Source: Streptomyces anulatus (GTDB lineage: Bacteria; Actinomycetota; Actinomycetes; Streptomycetales; Streptomycetaceae). Taken from it: a DNA stretch of 64,000 bases. The stretch is from positions 62,001 to 126,000 of the forward strand of contig NZ_JOEZ01000008.1 of the NCBI RefSeq assembly GCF_000721175.1. Direction: 5' to 3'. A model generated the notes under the pieces. It ran no database searches, was not told where the DNA came from, and saw nothing but the letters and a program-made list of their open reading frames with translations. This document shows positions 7,232 through 15,599 of the stretch, piece after piece (position 1 is the first letter of the stretch; each line of letters opens with the position of its first letter). The position numbers and the translations under genes are program-made.

Positions 7232-8539
7232 ATGACCTACCAGCCGCCGACAGCTCTGCCACGCGACTTCATCGACCAGGAAGACGTACACCGCGCGCTG
7301 GTGGCCCACGACTTCGGGACCGTCTTCCGCCTCGCGCGCGAACGCGCCGGCATCTCGTACTCCAGGATCGCCACGGAGTGCGACATCAAGCCGAACCGCG
7401 TCGGGGAACTCGCGAAGGGCATCGGCCGGATCACGACCTTCGAGAAGATCGTCCAGATCGCCGACGCCTTACGTGTCCCTGGACACGTACTCGGCCTGGC
7501 CGCCCGCCCGTGGGAAACGGACTCTCCTGGACACACCAGTGAAGAGACGGGACAACCACACGTGCGACGCCGAACGATCCTCCAGGCCGCCACCACCACC
7601 GGCCTCGCCGCCGCTCTCCCCGCCCTCCACCGGCCGGAGCCGCCCCGCCGCATCACCCCGGCCTACGTCGAGCAGCTCCGCGCCCGCGCCGCCCGCCTCC
7701 GCCGCCTCGACATCGTCCTCGGAGGAGGCGACACCCACCGGGTGTACCTCGCAGAGGTCCAGCACACGAAGGCACTGCTCCGCGACGCCGTCTTCACCGG
7801 CGACTCCCGTCAGAAGCTCACGGGCCTTCTGGCCGAGCAGGCCCAGCAAGCCGGATGGGCAGCCTTCGACGGCGGCCGAGCCCGGGAAGCCAGGAGCCTG
7901 TACGAGGAAAGCCGGACACACGCCCGCGACGCCCACGATGACGACCTCTACGGCAACGCCCTGGCCTTCCTCGCCTATCAAGAGCTCGCCGACGACCGGA
8001 GGGCCGCCGTCTCCGTCGCGCGAGCCTCCTGCGCCACCATCACCCCCACCACCCCGTCCACCGTCCGCGCGCTGCTCTACGAGCGTCTGGCATGGGCCTG
8101 CGCCGTCGACGGCCACGCAGCCGACACCGAGCGCGCACTTGACGCCGCTCGCGATGCCCTGGACACCGCCGAGGACGACGAGCCGCAACCGGACTGGTCA
8201 GCCTGGGTCGACCACACCGAACTGGAGATCATGACGGGCCGGTGCTGGACGGAACTCAACCGCCCCCTACGTGCCGTGCCCGTCCTCACCCGGGCACTCA
8301 GCCGCTACTCCGACGACAACGCGCGGGACAAGTCCCTCTACCTGTCATGGCTCGCACAGGCCTACCTGACCGCCGGGGAGGTCGAGGAGGCCGCACGGCA
8401 CGTCAGCCGCGCGGCCACCCTCGCCTACGGGGTCGCATCGCAGCGCCCCGCGCAACGGCTCACCCCGCTCATCACCCATCTACGCCCGCACGCCGGCATC
8501 GGAGCCGTCCGTGAACTCCTGGACCGCGCCGCCGTCTAG
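7232..8539 (+). CDS. XRE-family DNA-binding regulator with TPR-like C-terminus (TTA codon)
   Basis: A 435-aa cytoplasmic regulator. The helix-turn-helix spans about residues 30-85 (FRLARERAGISYSRIATE ... KPNRVGELAKGI). The remainder is helical-repeat sequence (LYEESRTHARDAHDDDLYGN, AWACAVDGHAADTERALDAA), a common Streptomyces XRE-TPR architecture that may bind a peptide or protein signal. ATG 7232 has AGGAG 6 nt upstream; the longer frame back to 7112 lacks a site. Codon 80 (7469-7471) is TTA, so translation should need the bldA tRNA into whose gene this element is inserted. It is the probable master regulator of the divergent cargo. Confidence 0.85.
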   Translation: MTYQPPTALPRDFIDQEDVHRALVAHDFGTVFRLARERAGISYSRIATECDIKPNRVGELAKGIGRITTFEKIVQIADALRVPGHVLGLAARPWETDSPGHTSEETGQPHVRRRTILQAATTTGLAAALPALHRPEPPRRITPAYVEQLRARAARLRRLDIVLGGGDTHRVYLAEVQHTKALLRDAVFTGDSRQKLTGLLAEQAQQAGWAAFDGGRAREARSLYEESRTHARDAHDDDLYGNALAFLAYQELADDRRAAVSVARASCATITPTTPSTVRALLYERLAWACAVDGHAADTERALDAARDALDTAEDDEPQPDWSAWVDHTELEIMTGRCWTELNRPLRAVPVLTRALSRYSDDNARDKSLYLSWLAQAYLTAGEVEEAARHVSRAATLAYGVASQRPAQRLTPLITHLRPHAGIGAVRELLDRAAV

Positions 8540-8859
8540 GACGGCTCCACCGACTTCTGGACCCACTCAACGCATCGGTCGGCACCCAGGACGATGGGCA
8601 CGGCGCACACCTCCGGGTTGTCCCAAGGATGGATATCGAGCAGGTAGCTCTCCAGCTCCGGATATCGGTCCTTGGTCGTCTTGAGCAGCAACTGCCACTC
8701 CTCCCCCGTGCCCTGCTTGCCCAAGTGCCAGAAGACGCTGACGACGGGGCCGACTACCTGAGCCCCTGCCGCAAGGCGCTGCTCGACGGCACCGGCCGCC
8801 AGAGCTACCGCCTGGTCACGCGTCTCTGTGGCTGTCGATACCTGCACGCATTCAGTCAT
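8536..8859 (-). CDS. cutA: CutA-like divalent-ion tolerance protein
   Basis: A 107-aa CutA1-family protein; members form trimers and are linked, not firmly, to metal tolerance. Family hallmarks are VSTATETRDQAVALAAGAVEQRLAAGAQV at the N-terminus (about residues 8-36) and the end WDNPEVCAVPIV before the C-terminal helix. The frame is open upstream to 9105, but ATG 8859 begins the conserved domain; its ribosome site is weak. Its stop overlaps the convergent regulator's stop by 3 bp. It is probable cargo or a late addition to the element. Confidence 0.8.
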   Translation of the reverse strand: MTECVQVSTATETRDQAVALAAGAVEQRLAAGAQVVGPVVSVFWHLGKQGTGEEWQLLLKTTKDRYPELESYLLDIHPWDNPEVCAVPIVLGADRCVEWVQKSVEPS

Positions 8860-8970
8860 GGCGGTGAGCCTACGAGAACGCCCTACCCCAGCTGAAGATC
8901 GCTTCCGGCCTCCGAGCGGCCCAGACACAGAGAAGAAGCCGCTCCTCGACACCCATGTGACACTGCTGCC

Positions 8971-9081
8971 GTGACTTGGGAAACGACCTTCCTGCCCGCG
9001 CTCGCCATCATCGCGTCGGTCGTGGTGGCTGTTGCGTCCATGCGGTTTCAGCGACGCCTCACCGAGGATGGGCAGCTTTAG
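8971..9081 (+). CDS. Possible 36-aa single-span membrane peptide
   Basis: GTG 8971 to TAG 9081 encodes a short N-terminus, a hydrophobic segment (LPALAIIASVVVAVASM) and a positively charged tail (RFQRRLTEDGQL), the layout of a small inner-membrane protein. No clear ribosome site is seen and no homologue is recognised. It overlaps the last 4 bp of the convergent integrase fragment. Confidence 0.3.
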   Translation: MTWETTFLPALAIIASVVVAVASMRFQRRLTEDGQL

Positions 9082-9503
9082 GTCTCCGCCATCTTGTTGA
9101 CCCACTTCTGCACCGTGCGCTTCTGGAAGTGGTCCGTCGACCTAACGTCGCACTCGCCGAAGGTCGGGAGGAGGTAGGTCCGCAGTTCCTTCTCGATCGC
9201 GCTCTTGTAGTACGCCTCGACGCCCGTGCGGTTCCGTACGGACTCCAGCGCGTAGTTCTTGAAGCGGTACCGCTCGTCGTCGGGCTGCTCGGCCGCGGGG
9301 TCGATGTACCCCTCGCCCTTCACCCAGCCCGGCGGCCATTGCTGGCCATGCTCGTCGACGGCGTTCTTGAAGACCTCGGCCGACACCTCGTCGTCGAAGC
9401 GCTCGTTCTGCGGGTCGCCGCCACGGCTTCCGCCGAGCCGCCACTTCACCTGGTAGCTGGTGATCTCGCCGTGCTTGTTCTTGCGTGGGTGCACCGATGC
9501 CAT
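9078..9503 (-). pseudogene. int: Truncated tyrosine integrase (N-terminal part only)
   Basis: 141 aa that begin like actinobacterial phage-type integrases: an AP2-like N-terminal strand region (MASVHPRKNKHGEITSYQVKW), then a core-binding SAM-like region (YYKSAIEKELRTYLLPTFGE, TVQKWVNKMAET). The sequence stops at 9078, before the catalytic domain; the R...HxxR...Y residues of a roughly 400-aa integrase are absent. It begins 98 bp from the bldA 3' end, the standard int position, and identifies the element type while showing that it is disabled. Confidence 0.8.
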
Positions 9504-9600
9504 GACGGAAAGTTAGCGGCGTGTTCCCACAGTGTTCCCACGGCGACACACGTGGGACATGAACTCGGGCCGTTATGCCTGGTCACACCCTGTGAGGAGT

Positions 9601-9626
9601 GTGGTGCCCGGAGCCGGACTCGAACC
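9601..9626. repeat. att repeat, proximal copy (inside bldA)
   Basis: 26 bp identical to 1046-1071. It supplies the acceptor-stem 3' strand, CCA and T-arm 3' half of the present bldA gene. Confidence 0.8.
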
Positions 9627-9687
9627 GGCACGCCCCCGAGGGGCAGCGAGGTTTAAGCTCGCCGTGTCTGCGTTCCACCATCCGGGC
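9602..9687 (-). tRNA. bldA: tRNA-Leu(UUA), bldA
   Basis: The minus strand reads GCCCGGATGGTGG..., an anticodon stem-loop CGAGC-TTAAA-CCTCG with anticodon UAA, a long type-II variable arm (TGCCCCTCGGGGGCG), a T-arm GGTTCGAGTCC and an acceptor strand TCCGGGC followed by A and an encoded CCA. This is the only tRNA reading UUA codons in Streptomyces. It controls development and secondary metabolism through rare TTA codons. Its 3' end now comes from the inserted element's att copy. Confidence 0.95.
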
Positions 9688-10225
9688 GTGCCGCGCGGCT
9701 CCGCGTCTGGCTACCGACCCTATCCGGGGACGTCCCTCGATCAGCGGAACAGTGGCGCGATGTTGTCTTATTTTATTGACCGCTTGAGGGTCCGTCAGCA
9801 CATCCGGCCGGGCTGACCACACACCCGCGGCCGATCATGGGTGGTCGGCGGACGGCACGGGAATGACGGAAAGTCGCCGCACTCGGACGGCCCAACGCGC
9901 CAGGTCCGCGCCAGGCCCCGCCAGGGCGTCCGCCACCCTCGGGTCCGGCGCCGCTCCGGCTCCGGGTCCGGTGCCGCTCCGGAGGGCCCGCACGCCGCCG
10001 CCGCGGCCGCCGCCCCTTTCCCGCGTCCTCATGAGCTCACGCTGGGTGACCACGGAGCGGTGGCCGCGACTCCGGTCAGGGTCGGTGTCATACCCGAGGA
10101 GGACGGATCCACGCCTGTGATGCGACTCAAGAGGGCCATGGGAACGGGCATCGGGAGTGACGACCCGGCGCGATCGGGACGTAAGGATGGAGTAAGTCCC
10201 GAGGCATGGCGTCAGCGCCCGCCTC
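9688..10225. other. Gene-free stretch upstream of bldA
   Basis: No credible gene is seen. The bldA promoter must lie in its first part. An unusually AT-rich patch (9763-9781, with TTATTTTATT) stands about 80-95 bp before the tRNA, and GATAGGGT (minus, near 9718-9725) could be a -10 element; neither is firm. The rest is GC-rich with proline/arginine-like shadow frames only. Confidence 0.4.
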
Positions 10226-10389
10226 AGAGCCTGTCGGGTCGCCTTCGACCGGAAAGCGGACGCGGTCCGGTGCGTGCGGTTCCAAGGCACCGAGAGGTCC
10301 TCGTAGCGGAGCTACCAGGACATTTCGGCAACGCCGGAAGTGTGCGTGCCAGGCGTGGCCGCCCGATCGGAGGTCACCCGACAGGCTCT
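10226..10389. repeat. Palindromic interspersed repeat (MITE-like), copy 1
   Basis: 164 bp bounded by inverted ends AGAGCCTGTCGGGT... and ...ACCCGACAGGCTCT. The core hairpin has stem GTAGC/GCTAC and loop GGA, extended by flanking pairs. It is about 85-90 percent identical by eye to copy 2 (27245-27409) and more distantly related to copy 3 (52553-52699). It codes for nothing and sits 52 bp before the ABC ATPase start, so it may affect that operon. Confidence 0.7.
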
Positions 10390-10441
10390 CGGCACGGCCC
10401 CGTGTCCGAGCATCCGCGTCATCCGAACCAGGAGTGTCCCT

Positions 10442-11212
10442 GTGACCACCACCCCCACCGTTCACCGCGCCACCGCGGTGGCTGCCCGCGCCACGGAGCT
10501 GTCGAAGGTCTACGGCGAGGGCGAGACGCAGGTCGTCGCCCTGGACCGGGTGACCGTGGACTTCCCGCAGGGCGAGTTCACGGCGATCATGGGCCCTTCG
10601 GGCTCAGGCAAGTCGACGCTGATGCACTGCGTCGCCGGCCTCGACAGCTTCAGCAGCGGTTCGGTGCGCATCGGCGACACCGAGCTGTCCACCCTGAAGG
10701 ACAAGCAGCTCACGCAGTTGCGCCGGGACAAGATCGGCTTCATCTTCCAGGCGTTCAACCTGCTGCCGACGCTCACCGCGCTGGAGAACATCACCCTGCC
10801 GATGGACATCGCGGGCCGTAAGCCGGACGCCGCCTGGCTGCAGAAGGTCATCGACATGGTGGGGCTCTCGGACCGGCTGAAGCACCGCCCGACCGAGCTC
10901 TCCGGCGGTCAGCAGCAGCGGGTCGCCGTGGCCCGCGCCCTGGCCTCGCAGCCCGAGATCATCTTCGGTGACGAGCCGACCGGAAACCTGGACTCCCGCT
11001 CCGGTGCCGAGGTCCTCGGATTCCTGCGCAACTCGGTGCGCGAGCTGGGCCAGACCGTGGTGATGGTCACGCACGACCCGGTGGCCGCCTCCTACGCGGA
11101 CCGGGTCATCTTCCTCGCGGACGGCGCGGTCGTCGACCAGATGCTGCACCCGACCGCCGAGGGGGTCCTCGACCGGATGAAGGCGTTCGACGCGAAGGGC
11201 CGCACGAGCTGA
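10442..11212 (+). CDS. ABC transporter ATP-binding protein, MacB/LolD type
   Basis: 256-aa ATPase that pairs with the FtsX-like permease downstream. Walker A is in MGPSGSGKSTLMHC, the Q-loop in FIFQAFNLLPT, the signature is LSGGQQQRVAVARAL, Walker B is IIFGDEPTGNLDS and the H-loop is VTHDP. GTG 10442 has AGGAG 7 nt upstream. The layout fits mechanotransmission ABC systems that extract lipids, peptides or antibiotics rather than importers. A paralogous pair lies at 53058-56428. Confidence 0.93.
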   Translation: MTTTPTVHRATAVAARATELSKVYGEGETQVVALDRVTVDFPQGEFTAIMGPSGSGKSTLMHCVAGLDSFSSGSVRIGDTELSTLKDKQLTQLRRDKIGFIFQAFNLLPTLTALENITLPMDIAGRKPDAAWLQKVIDMVGLSDRLKHRPTELSGGQQQRVAVARALASQPEIIFGDEPTGNLDSRSGAEVLGFLRNSVRELGQTVVMVTHDPVAASYADRVIFLADGAVVDQMLHPTAEGVLDRMKAFDAKGRTS

Positions 11213-11277
11213 CGCGCAGGGCCTGAGGCCACCGCGTCCCCGACCCCTTTCCGGAACCCATCCCAGGACTCACAGAC

Positions 11278-13809
11278 ATGTTCCGTACCGCCCTGCGCAA
11301 TGTGCTCGCGCACAAGGCCAGGCTGCTGATGACCGTGCTCGCCGTCATGCTCGGCGTAGCGTTCGTCTCCGGCACCCTGGTCTTCACCGACACCCTCGGC
11401 AACGCCTTCCGCAACCAGTCCGCCAAGAGCTACGACAATGTCGCCGTCTCCGTGGAGACGTACGCCGGGCACGACGAGAAGACTCCCGGCATCGACGATG
11501 CCACCCTGGAGAAGATCCGGGGCCTGGACGGCGTGGCCTCCGCCACCGGGCGGGTCTCCGGCTTCGCCGGGGTCGCCGACCCGGACGGCAAGCTGATCGG
11601 CAACGGCTGGTCCAACACCGGCGCGAACTTCGCCCCCGGCGAGGACGGCAAGGACGCCCAGTACGTCTTCACCGACGGCTCGGGCCCGGCGAAGGCCGGC
11701 TCGGTCGCCCTCGACAAGGACACCGCGGGCAAGGGCGAGTACCGCGTCGGCGACGCGGTGCGGGTGGCCACCAACGGCCCGGTGAAGGAGTACACCCTCT
11801 CGGGGATCTTCACCACCGAGGACGGCGCGGTCAACGCGGGCGGCAGCCTCGTGCTGTTCGACACCCCGACCGCCCAGAAGCTCTACCTGAAGCCCGGCGT
11901 GTTCAACGACGCCACCGTCACCGCCGCGGGCGGCGTCTCCGATCAGAAGCTGCTGGACGCGATCACTCCGCTGCTGCCCGACGACGCGATCGCGCAGACC
12001 GGCAAGGCGCTGGCGGACCAGCAGGCGAAGGACATCGAGAACGGGATGTCCGGCCTCAACGGCATGCTGCTGGCCTTCGCGGGCATCGCGCTGTTCGTCG
12101 GCGTCTTCCTCATCGCCAACACCTTCACCATGTTGATCGCCCAGCGGACCCGTGAGCTGGCCCTGATGCGGGCCATCGGAGCCACCCGCCGCCAGATCAA
12201 GCGCTCGGTGCTGCTGGAGGCCGCCGTCGTCGGCACCATCGCCTCCGTCATCGGCTTCGCCCTCGGCCTCGGCCTCGCCACCGGCCTGCGCTCCGCGATG
12301 GGCCTCCTGGGCGGCAAGATCCCCGCCGGCCCGCTGATCGTCTCGCCGACCGCCGTCGTCTCCGCCTTCGCGGTCGGTGTCCTGATCACCGTGCTGGCCG
12401 CCTGGCTGCCCGCCCGCCGGGCCGCGAAGATCGCCCCGGTGGCCGCGATGGGCAGCGTCCACGCCACCGCCTCCACCAAGTCCCTGGTCGTACGGAACTC
12501 CGTCGGCGGCGTGATCGCCCTGCTCGGCGCCGCGGGGATCGTCGGCGGCGCGGCGGCCGGCGGCACGTCCGGCAGGCAACTGGTCGCGGGCGGCGCGTTC
12601 TTCGCCCTGATCGGCGTGATCATCCTGATCCCGCTGCTCTCCCGCCCGGTGATCGCCCTGGTCCGACCGCTGCTGAAGAAGCTGTTCGGCGTCTCCGGGA
12701 AGCTCGCCTCGCAGAACGCGGTCCGCAACCCGCGGCGTACCGGAGCCACCGCCTCCGCGCTGGCCATCGGGCTGACCCTGGTCACCGGCATCTCGGTGCT
12801 CGGCGTCACCCTCGGCCAGGCCATCGACAAGATGACCACGGACAACATCAAGGCCGACTACATGGTCACGATGGCCAGCGGGGACGCGCTCGACCAGTCC
12901 GCGCTCAACGCCCTGGCGAAGGCCGACGGCATCGCCGCGCTCTCCCCGCAGCAGGCGGCCTGGTTCGAGGTCGACGGTGAGTACCAGTCGGCATCCGGCG
13001 TCACCCCGGGCGACGTGGAGAAGGTCTTCTCGCTGACGACCGTCTCCGGCTCCCTCGGCTCACTGAAGGACGGCCAGGTCGCGGTCGGCTCCAAGACCGC
13101 GAAGTCGAACGGCTGGAAGACCGGCGACACGCTGCCGGTGAAGTTCGACGACGAGGAGAAGGGCGAGCTGACGATCGGGGCGCTCTACGAGGAGAACGAG
13201 TTCCTCTCCCCCTTCCTCATCCCGAAGGAGATGGCGGACGAGCACAGCGCCTCCTCGCGTCCCGACATCCGCGAGATCTGGATCAAGGCGGACGGCGGCG
13301 CGACCAAGGCCAACGAGCAGTCCATCGTGGACGCGCTCGGCGACAACCCGGCGATGAGCGTCATGGACCGGCAGGACATCCGTGACATGTTCGGCGGCTT
13401 CATCAACACCGCCCTGAACATCATGTACGGGCTGCTCGCCATAGCCCTGCTGATCGCGGTCCTCGGAGTCGTCAACACCCTCGCGATGTCGGTGTTCGAG
13501 CGGCAGCAGGAGATCGGCATGCTCCGCGCGATCGGTCTCGACCGGGGTCGCGTCAAGCGGATGATCCGTCTGGAGGCCGTCGTCATCTCGGTCTTCGGCG
13601 CGGTGATCGGGGTCGGCCTCGGCGTCTTCCTCGGCTGGGCGATCGGCCGGACCCTGTCCGCCGACATCCCCGGCTACGCCCTGGTCATCCCGTGGGACCG
13701 GCTCGGCATCTTCCTGCTCCTGGCCGGCCTGGTGGGCGTCCTCGCCTCGCTGTGGCCCGCCCGCAGCGCCGCCAAGCTCAACATGCTGACGGCGATCAAG
13801 ACGGAGTAG
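11278..13809 (+). CDS. ABC transporter permease with two FtsX domains
   Basis: 843-aa membrane protein. One helix is near the N-terminus (LLMTVLAVMLGVAFVSGTLVF), followed by a large extracytoplasmic domain, FtsX core helices around residues 255-380 (LLAFAGIALFVGVFLIANTF), a central linker, a second extracytoplasmic domain and a second FtsX core at the C-terminus (IMYGLLAIALLIAVLGVVNT). This duplicated-core layout is typical of actinobacterial MacB-like exporters. It starts 65 bp after the ATPase gene. The substrate is unknown. Confidence 0.93.
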   Translation: MFRTALRNVLAHKARLLMTVLAVMLGVAFVSGTLVFTDTLGNAFRNQSAKSYDNVAVSVETYAGHDEKTPGIDDATLEKIRGLDGVASATGRVSGFAGVADPDGKLIGNGWSNTGANFAPGEDGKDAQYVFTDGSGPAKAGSVALDKDTAGKGEYRVGDAVRVATNGPVKEYTLSGIFTTEDGAVNAGGSLVLFDTPTAQKLYLKPGVFNDATVTAAGGVSDQKLLDAITPLLPDDAIAQTGKALADQQAKDIENGMSGLNGMLLAFAGIALFVGVFLIANTFTMLIAQRTRELALMRAIGATRRQIKRSVLLEAAVVGTIASVIGFALGLGLATGLRSAMGLLGGKIPAGPLIVSPTAVVSAFAVGVLITVLAAWLPARRAAKIAPVAAMGSVHATASTKSLVVRNSVGGVIALLGAAGIVGGAAAGGTSGRQLVAGGAFFALIGVIILIPLLSRPVIALVRPLLKKLFGVSGKLASQNAVRNPRRTGATASALAIGLTLVTGISVLGVTLGQAIDKMTTDNIKADYMVTMASGDALDQSALNALAKADGIAALSPQQAAWFEVDGEYQSASGVTPGDVEKVFSLTTVSGSLGSLKDGQVAVGSKTAKSNGWKTGDTLPVKFDDEEKGELTIGALYEENEFLSPFLIPKEMADEHSASSRPDIREIWIKADGGATKANEQSIVDALGDNPAMSVMDRQDIRDMFGGFINTALNIMYGLLAIALLIAVLGVVNTLAMSVFERQQEIGMLRAIGLDRGRVKRMIRLEAVVISVFGAVIGVGLGVFLGWAIGRTLSADIPGYALVIPWDRLGIFLLLAGLVGVLASLWPARSAAKLNMLTAIKTE

Positions 13810-13834
13810 CCGCAGGTCCCGGGGCCGGGACGGA

Positions 13835-13889
13835 GGGGCGACGAGGGGCCGGTGCACCGCTGGAAAGCGGCGCGCCGGCCCCTCGCCCC
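13835..13889. terminator. Bidirectional hairpin between the permease and cfa genes
   Basis: gggcgacgaggggccggtgc (13835-13854) pairs, nearly perfectly, with gcgccggcccctcgcccc (13872-13889) between convergent genes. Confidence 0.7.
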
Positions 13890-13907
13890 TTGCCGTACGG
13901 GTACGGG

Positions 13908-15260
13908 TCAGCCGTCCGTGTCCTCCGCGGCCTGTGTCCACCTGCGGGCGCGCAGCGGCATCCGGGAGCCGCCGCCGTCCAGCGGGCGCACCGCGAGGAT
14001 CTGGTTGACGCCGATGTTGTTGTGCTCGAAGGAGAGCGCCGACGCCGCCATGTACAGCCGCCAGACCCGGGCCCGGCCCGGGGATGTGGCGCGTACGGCC
14101 CGCTCCCAGTGCTGCTCCAGGTTGGCCACCCACCGGCGCAGGGTCAGCGCGTAGTGCTCGCGCAGCGCCTCGACGTCCCGGGCCTCGAAGCCGGCCTCCT
14201 CCAGGGTGGTCAGGGTGCGGCCCACCGGGGCCAGTTCGCCGTCGGGGAAGACGTACGCGTCGATGAACGCGTCGATGCGGTAGGCGTCCTCGTCCTTCTC
14301 GGGACGTCGGGCGATCTGGTGGTTCAGAAGGCGGCCGCCGGGCTTCAGGAGGGCGTAGAGGTCGTCGGCGTACTCCCGGTAGCGCACCGAGCCGACGTGC
14401 TCGGCCATGCCGATCGAGGAGATCGCGTCGTACGGCCCGGGTGGGGTATCCCCTGTTCGAGCGGAGCCGAGAGCTTGGGGAAGGACGTCCCGGTAGTCCT
14501 GGACGCGGATCTCGATCCGGTCGGTCAGGCCCTCCTCGGCGATGCGCTTGCGGGCGTGGGCCGCCTGCTCCTGGGAGAGGGTGATGCCGGTGACCTGTGC
14601 TCCGTACTCACGGGCGGCGTGGATGGCCATCGAGCCCCAGCCGCAGCCGACGTCCAGGAGCCGGTCGCCCTCCTTCAGGCCGAGCTTGCGGCAGACCAGG
14701 TCGAGCTTGTCGCGCTGGGCTTCCTCCAGGGTTTGGCCGTCCTGCCAGTAGGCGCAGGAGTAGACCATGGAGGGGCCGAGCACCAGGGCGTAGAAGTCGT
14801 TGCCGACGTCGTAGTGGTGACTGATGGCCTCCTTGTCGCGGCGTCTGGTGTGCAGCGGCCCGGTGCGCCGGCGCACCTCCTCGGCGGGCGGGGCGGGCGG
14901 CGGCCAGGGCCCTGCGAGGTCGAGGAGGCCGCGGGCGAAGGCGCGGACCTTGGGGTCACGGACCGGGTGGACGGTGTCCTTGGCGTCGGCGCCGCGGTCC
15001 CAGAGCAGCCCGGCCAGATGGCCGAGCGCCCCGTACAGGTCGCCCTCGACGTCGATCTCGCCGGCCACCCAGGCGCGGGCCAGGCCCAGTTCGCCCGGTT
15101 TCCACAAAATTCGGCGCAGGGCGCGGCGGTGGCGGATCACGAGGACCGGGGCACCGGGCGGCCCCGATTCGCTGCCGTCCCAGGCCCGGATCCGGACCGG
15201 CAGGGGTTCCGAGAGCAACTCTTCGGCGAGAGCGGTCAGCCGCGACGCGGCGTCTGGCAT
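13908..15260 (-). CDS. cfa: Cyclopropane-fatty-acyl-phospholipid synthase
   Basis: 450-aa SAM-dependent enzyme that adds a methylene bridge to unsaturated acyl chains of membrane phospholipids. SAM motif I is RLLDVGCGWGSMAIHAA (about residues 205-221), followed by YGAQVTGITLSQEQ and SIGMAEHVG, the conserved Cfa region. YDVGNDFY marks the start of the catalytic domain. ATG 15260 is chosen over the longer frame (15347) because GGAGGTG precedes it and the upstream extension is a low-complexity repeat. Confidence 0.9.
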   Translation of the reverse strand: MPDAASRLTALAEELLSEPLPVRIRAWDGSESGPPGAPVLVIRHRRALRRILWKPGELGLARAWVAGEIDVEGDLYGALGHLAGLLWDRGADAKDTVHPVRDPKVRAFARGLLDLAGPWPPPAPPAEEVRRRTGPLHTRRRDKEAISHHYDVGNDFYALVLGPSMVYSCAYWQDGQTLEEAQRDKLDLVCRKLGLKEGDRLLDVGCGWGSMAIHAAREYGAQVTGITLSQEQAAHARKRIAEEGLTDRIEIRVQDYRDVLPQALGSARTGDTPPGPYDAISSIGMAEHVGSVRYREYADDLYALLKPGGRLLNHQIARRPEKDEDAYRIDAFIDAYVFPDGELAPVGRTLTTLEEAGFEARDVEALREHYALTLRRWVANLEQHWERAVRATSPGRARVWRLYMAASALSFEHNNIGVNQILAVRPLDGGGSRMPLRARRWTQAAEDTDG

Positions 15261-15286
15261 GGCGCACACCTCCGTGGTGTTTCCCG

Positions 15287-15313
15287 ACAAGCACAACAAG
15301 CACAACAAGCACA
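15287..15313. repeat. 9-bp tandem repeat in the cfa leader
   Basis: acaagcaca occurs three times head to tail (15287-15295, 15296-15304, 15305-15313), 27 bp upstream of the cfa start. It is AT-rich for this genome, and the copy number could vary by slippage. Confidence 0.6.
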
Positions 15314-15513
15314 ATGCGCACAGACATGCCCGTAATCCCGCCACCACACCCCGGTGCCGCAGCGAGGTACACCTGCGTCAACTCTCCTCGCACACTCCGT
15401 CATCCCGCTACCGGGCAACGAACCAGGAATGCGCGTGTATGTACCATTCATATGGGCGGGAGCGGGCCGTCGCCGCGCTCGCGGTCCCGGTCCGCGGCCG
15501 ATGGCCGGATACG

Positions 15514-15557
15514 CCGAAGGGGCCGTCCGCACCACGGATGGCGGACAGCCCCTTCGG
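15514..15557. terminator. ndh terminator
   Basis: ccgaaggggc (15514-15523) plus cgtccgc pair with gcggaca plus gccccttcgg (15548-15557), making a long hairpin 43 bp past the ndh stop. Confidence 0.75.
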
Positions 15558-15599
15558 GTGTCGTACGGTGCGCTCCTCGCGGAGCGTCTCACCGAGGGG

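Larger units (their letters stand above)
1046..9626. mobile_element. Defective integrative element inserted in the 3' end of bldA
   Basis: A 26-bp direct repeat (1046-1071 and 9601-9626) covers the 3' end of tRNA-Leu(UUA). The complete tRNA lies at the 9.6-kb end and only a tRNA tail at the 1.0-kb end. This is the usual footprint of a tyrosine-recombinase element that integrates into a tRNA 3' end and restores it. A tyrosine-integrase N-terminus (9078-9503) lies next to the tRNA, where int normally sits, but its catalytic half is missing, so the element should not excise by itself. Cargo: methyltransferase, small conserved-looking protein, HPr-kinase-like, dehydrogenase and phosphotransferase genes, ATPase, small protein, XRE-TPR regulator and CutA. 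No replication or transfer genes remain. Confidence 0.8.
15261..15599. other. Gene-free stretch between ndh and cfa
   Basis: It holds the cfa leader with a 9-bp tandem repeat and the ndh terminator hairpin. The open frames here are extensions of neighbouring genes without ribosome sites. Confidence 0.5.

Noticed and set aside
10127..10465. A protein-coding gene over the repeat before the ABC operon
   Set aside because: The frames coincide with the palindromic repeat and its flanks and are not conserved in the other copies.
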